From: Hymenobacter cavernae
GTDB lineage: Bacteria > Bacteroidota > Bacteroidia > Cytophagales > Hymenobacteraceae
Assembly (NCBI RefSeq): GCF_014641455.1
Contig: NZ_BMHT01000003.1
Location: 117,911-181,910 of the forward strand
Direction of reading: 5' to 3'
Length of the DNA stretch: 64,000 nucleotides
Shown here: piece by piece, positions 45,451 through 53,110 of the stretch
Layout of the letters: every line of letters starts with the position of its first letter
How positions within the stretch are numbered: position 1 is the first letter of the stretch
Notes under the pieces: model-generated
Told to the model about the DNA's origin: nothing
Seen by the model: only the letters and a program-made list of their open reading frames with translations
The model's database searches: none
Position numbers and translations under genes: made by a program

Positions 45451-46737
45451 ATGGAAGCATCGTCACGGAGTTTGAAGGGGTTGGACTGGGTGAGCCTGCT
45501 TATGGCAGATGTCCGGGACGGGGTTGGGGTGTACCTGTCGGTGTACTTGCTCACGGTGCGCAACTGGCAGCCCGACGAAATCGGGATTGTCATTGCTGTG
45601 CCCGGTTTGGTGGGTATTCTGGTGCAGCCGCCCGCCGGTGCCCTCATCGACCGCACCAAGTACAAGCGCTGGCTGCTGGTTGTTGCGTCCGTCATTATTG
45701 CCCTGTGCTGCCTGATGATCATTGTCAGCAGCGGGTTCTGGCCCGTGCTAATTTCCCAGGCGCTGGTGGGTTTAATACAATCGGTGTACGCGCCGGCCGT
45801 GGCGGCCATTACCCTAGGTATCGTTGGTCACTCGCTGCTCTCCAAAAGGATAGGGCGCAATGAAAGCTTCAACCACCTTGGCAACATGCTAGCGGCCATT
45901 ATTTGCGGCCTGATCGGACGGTTTATCTCCTACGAAGGCATTTTTTACTTCTCTATCATTCAGTGCGTGCTTCTGATTGCGGCCGTGTTTGTCATCCGCG
46001 AAAAGGACATTGACCACAACCTGGCCCGTGGCGCCGGCGAGGCTACCCAAACAACCGATGTAGCCGGCGTGAAATCGTTATTGTCGAACCGCAATATTCT
46101 GGTTTTCACCATTGCCATGGCACTGTTCCATTTGTCCAATGCTGCAATACTGCCGCTGGTCGGCCAGAAAATGGGGCTCGTTGACAAGCAGAATTCTTCC
46201 CTGTATCTGTCGGCGGCCATCATCATGGCGCAGGGCGTGATGGTGTTTGTGGCAAAATTTGCCGGCACCGCCGCCGAAAACGGCCGAAAGAAAGTTCTGC
46301 TCGTGGCTTTTCTGCTGCTGCCGGTGCGGGCCTTGCTGTTCGCCTTCATCGACAACCCCTACGTGCTGACCGGCATTCAGCTGCTGGACGGCATTGGCGC
46401 GGGCTTGTTCGGCGTCATCAGCATCCTGATGATTGCCGACCTGAGCAAAGGCACCGGCCGTTTTAACTTGCTGCAAGGCGTGGTGTACTCCGCCATGGGG
46501 CTGGCCGTCTCGCTCAGCAGCATCCTGGCGGGCTTCGTGGTCAAGAATTTTGGCTACCCGATTGGCTTTGTTACCCTGGCTGGCATCGGTGGGCTAGGCT
46601 CTCTTTTCTTCTTGTTTGTTGTGCCCGAAACCAAGGATATTGCAACGACGCAACAAGTTGATAAGCATTCGGGTACGGCGAGTATGCACGACAAAGATAC
46701 CGTACGTCAAATGGCAGCTGACAAAGCTGGTATCTAA
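45451..46737 (+). CDS. MFS transporter
   Basis: A 428-residue major facilitator superfamily protein with about 12 hydrophobic helices. The loop 2-3 signature is present as GALIDRTKYKRWLL. The N-terminal segment (GLDWVSLLMADVRDGVGVYL) and the central AMALFHLSNAAILPLVGQKM segment resemble a Bacteroidota group of putative efflux or permease proteins. The hydrophilic tail of about 35 residues ends MAADKAGI. The substrate is unknown. The following gene is convergent, with a GC-rich repeat in between. Confidence 0.9.
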   Translation: MEASSRSLKGLDWVSLLMADVRDGVGVYLSVYLLTVRNWQPDEIGIVIAVPGLVGILVQPPAGALIDRTKYKRWLLVVASVIIALCCLMIIVSSGFWPVLISQALVGLIQSVYAPAVAAITLGIVGHSLLSKRIGRNESFNHLGNMLAAIICGLIGRFISYEGIFYFSIIQCVLLIAAVFVIREKDIDHNLARGAGEATQTTDVAGVKSLLSNRNILVFTIAMALFHLSNAAILPLVGQKMGLVDKQNSSLYLSAAIIMAQGVMVFVAKFAGTAAENGRKKVLLVAFLLLPVRALLFAFIDNPYVLTGIQLLDGIGAGLFGVISILMIADLSKGTGRFNLLQGVVYSAMGLAVSLSSILAGFVVKNFGYPIGFVTLAGIGGLGSLFFLFVVPETKDIATTQQVDKHSGTASMHDKDTVRQMAADKAGI

Positions 46738-46784
46738 GCTCAGTCACTAAAGCTAGGTAGCTTGCGGGGCATAGACGAACCGGA

Positions 46785-46890
46785 CCCCAGCGGGGCGGCA
46801 CTCGTCGTTCGAACCCAGGTGCCGCCCCGCTGAGGCTTAGCCGGTCATTCACTCCACCAATCACTGCCGATATAGCGTCCCGCTGGGGCT
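46785..46890. repeat. GC-rich inverted repeat related to the element at 7253
   Basis: CCCCAGCGGGGCGGCAC (46785-46801) pairs with GTGCCGCCCCGCTGAGG (46819-46835), one mismatch. A third piece, TCCCGCTGGGGCT, lies at 46877-46890. ACCCAGGT (46813-46820), one base from the octamer, lies in the loop. AGCTAGGT occurs at 46750 and a CGCTAGGT just after 46915. Confidence 0.65.
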
Positions 46891-46906
46891 ACTTCATAAC
46901 TTGGTT

Positions 46907-47452
46907 CTAGCCTACAGCGCTAGGTACGCGCGTCGCATTTACTCGAATTGCAGACTTGAATTTGCGTCGTTGAGCGTGGGAGCCAGGTTCGCGCCAGCCT
47001 TTGCGGAAGCGCCGGAACAAAGCCGCGCCCGGCAGCATTACCGTGGCCGTCGACAACCCCGCTACTTCCCAGAAACTCATGCCCGGCCTGCGCACCAGCA
47101 CTTCCGCCACCAGCGCCACATAAAGCTCCAGCACCGACAAATACATAAAGCTGTAGTGCAGCTGCCGCCAGCTATACCTAGGTTTCTTCCGTAGCACCGG
47201 CACCATGCCCGCACACAGCGTGATAGAGCTGAGCAGCGCCGCCACGTGAAAGATCCCGAAGCCGTGAAACTGGCGGTAAATAGTAAAAGATGTAGCAAGC
47301 ATCACTGCCATGCTGCCCACATACCCATAGCCTAGCTTTCTGTGGCGTTTGCCGCCTTTTAGTAGCGCCAACACCGTGGTTCCCAGAACTAACGAAGCCA
47401 GCGCCGCTATTAGGTGCAGCAGTCCCCAATTGCTATAAACTAACGTAGGCAT
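46907..47452 (-). CDS. DUF2306-type membrane protein
   Basis: A 181-residue protein with four or five hydrophobic helices: LLHLIAALASLVLGTTVLAL, YVGSMAVMLATSFTIY, IFHVAALLSSITLCAGMVPV and LSVLELYVALVAEVLV. A His in the first helix (HLIAALAS), GKRHRKLGYGYVG between helices 1 and 2, and HVAALLSSITL in helix 3 fit the DUF2306 family, which may bind haem or quinone through His (not proven). The C-terminal 30 residues are basic and probably unstructured. Convergent with the MFS gene. Confidence 0.75.
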   Translation of the reverse strand: MPTLVYSNWGLLHLIAALASLVLGTTVLALLKGGKRHRKLGYGYVGSMAVMLATSFTIYRQFHGFGIFHVAALLSSITLCAGMVPVLRKKPRYSWRQLHYSFMYLSVLELYVALVAEVLVRRPGMSFWEVAGLSTATVMLPGAALFRRFRKGWREPGSHAQRRKFKSAIRVNATRVPSAVG

Positions 47453-47651
47453 GCGATACTCTTGGTGGTCGGCAGCCGTGCGGAGCTGCTTAACAGGGGG
47501 CCAGCAGAAGCTAGGTAGGCGGTTTTGGTAGCAGAACAGTGGAGGTTAGCTATTGTTCGGCTGGTGCCAGCCTGGGAGTTTTAACCGTCGGGCTTAACCA
47601 TGCCGCCCCCACTTACGTTATATACCCCATACACCATTTCCCTTGTCAATC

Positions 47652-47891
47652 ATGAGCATATTTGGATCTGACCGCAAAAGTGGCACAATGGGAGGCTTGA
47701 TTTCGGGCCTGTTTCAGAGCTTTTCCGGTGGCAACTCCACCCCAGGTAACGTTGATGGCGCTGTCAGAAAAACTGGCGGCTTTAACCGCAAGCTGGCCGG
47801 TGGCGCATTGCTAGCCGCTGGTGCCGCTTACCTATACAATCGCTCCAAAAACAAAGGCACTGCTTTCCCTAATCTCACAATCAACCGATAG
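47652..47891 (+). CDS. Small Gly-rich protein, function unknown
   Basis: A 79-residue frame beginning MSIFGSDRKSGTMGGLISGL. It has a Gly/Ser-rich first half and one short hydrophobic stretch (KLAGGALLAAGAAYLYN) that may be a membrane helix, then a basic tail ending TINR. No family recognised. A TTG at 47643 would add three residues. Support comes from a terminator hairpin 25 bases after the stop and from codon usage like the neighbours. Confidence 0.6.
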   Translation: MSIFGSDRKSGTMGGLISGLFQSFSGGNSTPGNVDGAVRKTGGFNRKLAGGALLAAGAAYLYNRSKNKGTAFPNLTINR

Positions 47892-47915
47892 GCTATTCAC
47901 TTAACGGTTAAATAA

Positions 47916-47963
47916 AAAGCCCCATTCATTCAAGCCTTAATAGCTTGATGGGTGGGGCTTTCT
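47916..47963. terminator. Bidirectional hairpin terminator
   Basis: AAAGCCCCATTCATTCAAGC pairs imperfectly with GCTTGATGGGTGGGGCTTT around a short loop, with T and A tails; it lies between convergent genes. Confidence 0.7.
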
Positions 47964-48029
47964 TTGTTTTCTCAACTAACGCGAATGTAGCGCAGCGTAA
48001 CTCGCGTTAGTTAGGAGCCACTTGGGCTC

Positions 48030-48488
48030 TCAACCAGCTCTTCTAAAACGGCGTTTGACGAACTTCCATGTTCTTCTGGAAGAGTTATAGGCATATACGT
48101 TCATATTTTCTCCCAAAGCATTAGCATGCACATAATTAATGAGCCTTTGTCGCTTTGCATCTATTTCCGTCGGGAAGTAGATCATTTGCTCAGTTAAGAA
48201 ATTATCCAGCTTAAAAATGCTCTGTTCTGTCTGTATATAGTAGTTATATTGTGGGCCGCCATTACCTCCTGAACTGTACTTGACTGCTAGGTCTTCTCGA
48301 CCATCAAAATTGAAATCAGCAACAACTACATCGCCATAATCATTGTCCATTGCATCATCTTCAGCGTTATAGCCAGTTGTGTAAGAGCGTGCTGCTTCGC
48401 AATTACTGAATACATCATCAAATAAATACTCAGCATCTATATGTATTGACTGAATTTCTTTATTTGTTTCTTGGTCAATTATATACAC
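48030..48488 (-). CDS. AT-rich orphan gene, XAC2610/FG-GAP-like secreted protein
   Basis: A 152-codon frame from a GTG at 48488, but the frame stays open to 48677 and the upstream part encodes a signal peptide, so the true N-terminus is further up. The segment DVVVADFNFDGREDLAVKYS is the calcium-binding-like D-x-N-x-D-G-x-x-D strand-loop of FG-GAP and XAC2610-type proteins, followed by SSGGNGGPQYNYYIQ. The DNA is much more AT-rich than its neighbours, suggesting recent transfer. It is probably exported; function unknown. Confidence 0.65.
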   Translation of the reverse strand: MYIIDQETNKEIQSIHIDAEYLFDDVFSNCEAARSYTTGYNAEDDAMDNDYGDVVVADFNFDGREDLAVKYSSGGNGGPQYNYYIQTEQSIFKLDNFLTEQMIYFPTEIDAKRQRLINYVHANALGENMNVYAYNSSRRTWKFVKRRFRRAG

Positions 48489-48677
48489 TAAAACAATTGA
48501 AGCAAGTGGGAAACTATCGGCTTCTGAAACTCTACTCGCTTTAAGCTTTATGTTAAATTGCTTAGATATATTAATATGGTAACATTCCTGCGCATATGTT
48601 TTTCGTGTTGAGACAAGAATTAACAGTGTAACGATCAGTAGATATTTATTTGCGAGTAGTATATAACTTCTTGTTTC
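48489..48677 (-). other. Signal-peptide-coding region without a standard start codon
   Basis: In the frame of the 48030-48488 gene this stretch reads YILLANKYLLIVTLLILVST then RKTYAQ, a convincing signal peptide with cleavage site, but no ATG, GTG or TTG precedes it before a TAA at 48678-48680. A TTG just upstream in another frame would give MLRNKKLY, a plausible N-terminus, so a one-base frameshift may have occurred. Confidence 0.55.
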
Positions 48678-48686
48678 TTAACAATA

Positions 48687-50981
48687 TTACGGCTTAGCCG
48701 CCATCGTAAACGTCAGCTCGCCGCCGTTCATAATAGCCTGATGGTTCAAGAATGGCCGCGTGAGTTTCTGGCCGTTGAGCCTAGCTTCCTTCACGTACAC
48801 GTTTTTGTCGCTCTGGTTTTTGACGTTGATGCGGAAGGTTTTGCCGTTTTCCAGATTCAATACAGCGCCGTGTACGGCAGGGCTACCTAGGGCGTACTCG
48901 GGCGAGCCGGGCGCTACGGGGTAGAAACCGAGGGCCGAGAAGATGTACCAGGCGCTCATTTGCCCGCAGTCATCGTTGCCACCTAGGCCGTCGGGAGTGG
49001 GGCGGTACATTTTGGGCAGAATCATGCGTACGCGGGCCTGGGTTTTCCAGGGCTGGTCGGTCCAGTTGTAGAGGTAGGCGACGTGGTGAGCGGGCTCGTT
49101 GCCGTGCACGTAGTTGCCGATGATACCGTCGCGGGTGATGTCCTCCGTTTCGGCGAAGAACTTATCGGGTAAGTGCATGGTGAACAGCGAATCTAGGTGC
49201 GGCACGAAACGCTTCTGGCCGCCCATGATCTGGATCAGCGCGGCCGGGTCTTGGGGCACGTAGAGGCTATAGTTCCAGGCGTTGCCCTCAATAAAGCCTT
49301 GATCATTAGTGCTCAGCACGTCGAAGCGCGGGCGGAAAGAGCCGTCGGCTAGCTTGGGGCGCATGAAACCGATGCGCTGATCGTAGACGTTACGCCAGTT
49401 CTGGGCGCGCTTATTGAATTCTTGGTAGATGTCCTGCCGACCTAGCTTCTGGGCCATCTGGGCGATGCACCAGTCGTCGTAGGCGTATTCCAGGGTTTTC
49501 GACACCGACGAGCCGCTTTTATCTTCGGGCACGTAGCCGAGCTGCACGTAGTAACCTAGGCCTTCGTACCAAGCGTTGCGGGCGGTGGTCACGCAGGCGT
49601 CGAGGGCTTTGTTGGCATCGAAGGGCGCGTTGCCTTTCATTACCGCGTCGGCAATGACGGGCACCGAGTGGTAGCCGATCATGCACCAGTTTTCGTTGGC
49701 GTAGTGGCTCCACACGGGCAGCATGCGCTCCACGCTTTGGTCGAAGTGGGCGAGCATCGACTGCACCATGTCGGCGTTGCGCTTGGGTTGCAGCACGTTG
49801 AAGAGCGGGTGCAGGGCGCGGTAAGTATCCCAGAGCGAGAAAGTGGTGTAGTTGGTGAAGCCTTCCGCCTTGTGGGTGTTCTGGTCGAGGCCTCGGTACT
49901 GACCATCAGCGTCCATGAAGGTCGTCGGGCTCAGGAAGGCGTGGTACATGGCCGTGTAGAAGTTCTCCTTATCCACCTTCTTCGGCGACTCAATGACCAC
50001 TTTGCTCAACTCCTGCTGCCACTGCTGTTGGGCCTGGTTTTTCACCTTGTCGAAGTCCCAGCCGGGCGCCTCGGTGCGCAGGTTTTGGAGGGCGCTGGCG
50101 GTACTCGTGGGCGAGAGGGCAAACTTGACTTTTAGCTTTTCGTTGGCCGTCGTCTTGAAGTTGAAGAACATCCGCAGCTGCTCACCGGCTAGGTCGGGGA
50201 AGTTCTTGGTCTGGTCGAACTTGCCCCAGAAGCCACGGTACACCTGCTTTTTGGAAAAGTTACGACTGCCGTAGTCGGTGAAGGGCTTCGAAAACGTCAT
50301 GGCGAAGTACACCGTGCGGGTGCGCGCCCAGCCGTTGGTTTGGCGGTAGCCGGTCACGAGCGTGTCGTTTTCCACCCGCACAAACGTCCACACGTTCTTA
50401 TCGGGGTAGTTGTAGATGCCCGCCATCAGGTCCAGAATCAAGTGCGACTGGTCAGACTGCGGAAAGGTGTACTGGTGCATGCCCACGCGGTTGGTGGCGG
50501 TCAACTCAGCCACGATGTTGTGGTCGTCGAGCTTCACGCGGTAGTAGCCGGGCTCGGCCACCTCAGTGGCGTGGGAGAAGGTGGAGCGGAAGCCGCTCTG
50601 GGGCTTGTCGGCCGTGCCGGGGTTGAGTTGGAGCGGGCCCGTGGTGGGCATGATCAGGAAGTCACCTAGGTCGGAGTGGCCCGTGCCGCTGAAGTGCGTG
50701 TGGCTGAAGCCGACGATAGTCTTGTCGCTGTACTGGTAGCCCGCGCAGTACTTGTACATGTCGGGGTTGTACTTGCCGTTCAGCTCGTAGCTAAGCGTGT
50801 CAGTATCGGGCGAGAGTTGCACCATGCCGAAGGGCACCGTCGCGCCCGGAAACGTATGCCCCATCTTCGCCGTCCCAACGATGGGGTGAGCGTACTGAAC
50901 GAGATTTTCGGCGGGCTTGGTTTTCTGGGCTAGGCTAGGTAGGGCGGTGAGGAATAGGGTGGTTAGGGACAGAAGTTTCAT
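48687..50981 (-). CDS. GH92 family alpha-mannosidase
   Basis: A 764-residue exported enzyme of glycoside hydrolase family 92, calcium-dependent exo-alpha-mannosidases acting on N-glycan and yeast mannan linkages. Signal peptide MKLLSLTTLFLTALPSLAQ. Family blocks run the whole length: IVGTAKMGHTFPGATVPFGM, CAGYQYSDKTIVGFSHTHFSGTGHSD, LWDTYRALHPLF, GYVPEDKSGSSVSKTLEYAYDDW, and GNDDCGQMSAWYIFSALGFYP with the acidic catalytic and calcium residues. Length is normal. I start at 50981 where the signal peptide begins, not at 51008. It is the only obvious glycan-foraging gene in this leftward run. Confidence 0.93.
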   Translation of the reverse strand: MKLLSLTTLFLTALPSLAQKTKPAENLVQYAHPIVGTAKMGHTFPGATVPFGMVQLSPDTDTLSYELNGKYNPDMYKYCAGYQYSDKTIVGFSHTHFSGTGHSDLGDFLIMPTTGPLQLNPGTADKPQSGFRSTFSHATEVAEPGYYRVKLDDHNIVAELTATNRVGMHQYTFPQSDQSHLILDLMAGIYNYPDKNVWTFVRVENDTLVTGYRQTNGWARTRTVYFAMTFSKPFTDYGSRNFSKKQVYRGFWGKFDQTKNFPDLAGEQLRMFFNFKTTANEKLKVKFALSPTSTASALQNLRTEAPGWDFDKVKNQAQQQWQQELSKVVIESPKKVDKENFYTAMYHAFLSPTTFMDADGQYRGLDQNTHKAEGFTNYTTFSLWDTYRALHPLFNVLQPKRNADMVQSMLAHFDQSVERMLPVWSHYANENWCMIGYHSVPVIADAVMKGNAPFDANKALDACVTTARNAWYEGLGYYVQLGYVPEDKSGSSVSKTLEYAYDDWCIAQMAQKLGRQDIYQEFNKRAQNWRNVYDQRIGFMRPKLADGSFRPRFDVLSTNDQGFIEGNAWNYSLYVPQDPAALIQIMGGQKRFVPHLDSLFTMHLPDKFFAETEDITRDGIIGNYVHGNEPAHHVAYLYNWTDQPWKTQARVRMILPKMYRPTPDGLGGNDDCGQMSAWYIFSALGFYPVAPGSPEYALGSPAVHGAVLNLENGKTFRINVKNQSDKNVYVKEARLNGQKLTRPFLNHQAIMNGGELTFTMAAKP

Positions 50982-51033
50982 GCGGCACAAGATAAGGCTA
51001 AGGCGCAATCTGCCCAGTTTTACTCTGACCGAC

Positions 51034-52167
51034 TTAGAGCCCTACACTGAGAAGTCGGTAGCCTTGGGGTGTGCGGATAAATTCGAAATGATTGTGGTAC
51101 TCATCACTCTTTTGGCCAGGAGGTGCCGCGTAGGTCAACATTACGTCAAACACAGGATACTTATCTTGAAAATGCGCGCCGCAATCTGTCATAAACAATT
51201 GAAAAAGAGAACCGGAGAAGATGTAAGTGTTCAGCTCTTCCGAGAGAACAGCGACATTTTTTGAGTCGCGGTGCAGCATACCTAGCTTCGGGCGTAGCAC
51301 AGACTGATAGTATTTGGTCATGAAGGCGGCGCGTTGAAAATGCGGCCAGCCCTTGAACGGTCGGGCCGCAACGGCTAGCTCCGGAAAGCATAGTGCTGCA
51401 ACCTGTTTGTCATTTCCCGTACGCACAGCGGGTACGAATACTTCATATAGCCATTGCGTAAACTCTTTTTCGTAGTTAATAAACGTGTAACGGTCGCCCT
51501 GCTTACCCCGGAAAGAGGAGGTAAGAGCGGTGTCAACTTCAGCTGGATTGATTTTCAGAGAATACCAGTTGAGGTGAGCCCATTGGCCCTCGGCAAGGCT
51601 GTCGGCTAGTATTTCATTGCGCTCATTAATGAGCACGTCCCGGCCGCCTACCCAACCTAGGTGTTCGCAGCGGATGGTGTCGTTTTCACTGCTCCAGCAT
51701 TTTGCCCGAGCGCCGACGCGCGCTACCGCTAAGCCGTTCTGAAATGGCGTAACGAAATTATACATAGCCGGAATAATTGCGCGTCCTTGGATATTGAGAA
51801 AGCCGATGCGGTTCTTTTTACGGTCCTCAAACCGGATTTTGCCTTCCCGCTCGCAGTCGAATGTGAAGTCAAACATGTACACACTGTCAACGCCTACTTT
51901 CCGGCCGTTTCGTAGCAAGTAATATTGCTGATGTGTACCCGCCTCGCTTACGGCTATGATATGCGTAAATTTTTGAGCATTAGTGAAGTTGCCGAATTTG
52001 GCGGGCACTCGAACATGCCCATTTTTATCCTTGTACCCATACAGATAATCGCCATTTTTCTGAACAGCGAATTGCAACCAAGCGTCGGAAGGTTGTGCCG
52101 CGACGGGTTTCTGAGCCAGGCTATGTAGGCAGGTGAGGAGCAGCGCAGCAAGGGACAGGAGTCTCAT
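51034..52167 (-). CDS. Exported WG-repeat-containing protein
   Basis: A 377-residue protein with signal peptide MRLLSLAALLLTCLHSLAQ, nearly the same as that of the GH92 gene next to it even at DNA level. Residues about 40-180 hold WG-type beta repeats (YGYKDKNGHVRVPAKFGNF, IGFLNIQGRAIIPAMYNFV). The C-terminal 180 residues are a separate domain of unknown fold (INYEKEFTQWLYEVFVPAVR, FMTKYYQSVLRPKLGML). Such proteins are common in Bacteroidota; function unknown. It lies 52 bases before the GH92 gene in the same direction. Confidence 0.75.
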   Translation of the reverse strand: MRLLSLAALLLTCLHSLAQKPVAAQPSDAWLQFAVQKNGDYLYGYKDKNGHVRVPAKFGNFTNAQKFTHIIAVSEAGTHQQYYLLRNGRKVGVDSVYMFDFTFDCEREGKIRFEDRKKNRIGFLNIQGRAIIPAMYNFVTPFQNGLAVARVGARAKCWSSENDTIRCEHLGWVGGRDVLINERNEILADSLAEGQWAHLNWYSLKINPAEVDTALTSSFRGKQGDRYTFINYEKEFTQWLYEVFVPAVRTGNDKQVAALCFPELAVAARPFKGWPHFQRAAFMTKYYQSVLRPKLGMLHRDSKNVAVLSEELNTYIFSGSLFQLFMTDCGAHFQDKYPVFDVMLTYAAPPGQKSDEYHNHFEFIRTPQGYRLLSVGL

Positions 52168-52267
52168 CAGCTTCAGGAAGAGTTTGAAGCTGGAAGGTAT
52201 GAAGGATAATAAATAGAATATAATTAATGTTCAAAAGGAAGCTAGCTTCTCCGTTAAGCTAACCTGC

Positions 52268-52828
52268 TCACTCCACCTTCAAAGGTGGCCCTACCACTTT
52301 CATCTCATTAGCGGCAAAAATCTGCGCTACTTCCTGGGGCGTAGGTTCTGTTTTCAGCGCGGCCATCGTCACGAAGAAGTCTTCTAGCTTGCCGGCGGGC
52401 TGGAGCGTCACCAGCATCTTGCCTTTCGGACTGACTTGCGTCCAGGCGTGCGGAACCTGGCGAGGCAGGAAAATACTGTCGCCGGTTCTGAGGCGGTACT
52501 TGTCGTCGCCGACCTGGAAGGCGTATTCACCGTCGAGCACGTAGAAGACTTCATCCTGCGCCGGATGCACGTGCAGCGGCGTACCGCGGCCCTGCGACAA
52601 GCTGGTTTGCTCGAAAATAGCTAGGTTGCCGTTGGTGTCTTTACCGGATATCTTCACGTCCAGGATGTTAGCGTTGACACCCTTCAGCTGAAGATGTCCG
52701 TGCAAGCGGCCTTCACCCGCTTGTATTTTGAAGCCTTTGGTGGGGCGGTCAGTGGCAGGTTGAGCCTGAGCAGTTGCCGCAAACGGCAGGGCGGCGAGGG
52801 TAGTCTGAACGAATTGTCTGCGTTGCAT
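52268..52828 (-). CDS. Exported cupin-domain protein
   Basis: A 186-residue single cupin. MQRRQFVQTTLAALPFAATA is an export signal with two Arg, near Tat type, cleaved after AQAQ. The cupin motif 1 reads PLHVHPAQDEVFYVLDGEY (His, His, Glu ligands) and motif 2 FLPRQVPHAWTQ (His), so a metal site looks complete. Related proteins include quercetin dioxygenase-like enzymes; substrate unknown. I start at 52828 since the signal begins there, although the frame is open to 52912. Confidence 0.85.
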   Translation of the reverse strand: MQRRQFVQTTLAALPFAATAQAQPATDRPTKGFKIQAGEGRLHGHLQLKGVNANILDVKISGKDTNGNLAIFEQTSLSQGRGTPLHVHPAQDEVFYVLDGEYAFQVGDDKYRLRTGDSIFLPRQVPHAWTQVSPKGKMLVTLQPAGKLEDFFVTMAALKTEPTPQEVAQIFAANEMKVVGPPLKVE

Positions 52829-53035
52829 AGCTGTTGAGGTTAGAAGGAGCACTGGCTTTTGTATCATCTCGTAATGGCTCACACGGCTGGATTGGGTTGA
52901 GCAAGGAGACACCTAGAGTGACTCTTATGCTGCTCGGGTAAGATAATCGTTATGTCACTAACTATCAACTGTATATAGATGCACTAGGTGCAAAATGCAA
53001 TACGATTTATTATTTACTATAGAGCTATAGGAATA

Positions 53036-53081
53036 GCAAACCCGCCAGCCACACGTTCAAACATGCGACTGACGGGTTTGC
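53036..53081 (-). terminator. Weak terminator-like hairpin
   Basis: GCAAACCCGCCAG (53036-53048) pairs with CTGACGGGTTTGC (53069-53081), one mismatch. No T run follows, so termination is uncertain. It lies 30 bases after the gene ending at 53111. Confidence 0.4.
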
Positions 53082-53110
53082 ATATTACTTCTTTGAAGCG
53101 CAGCAGCGAC

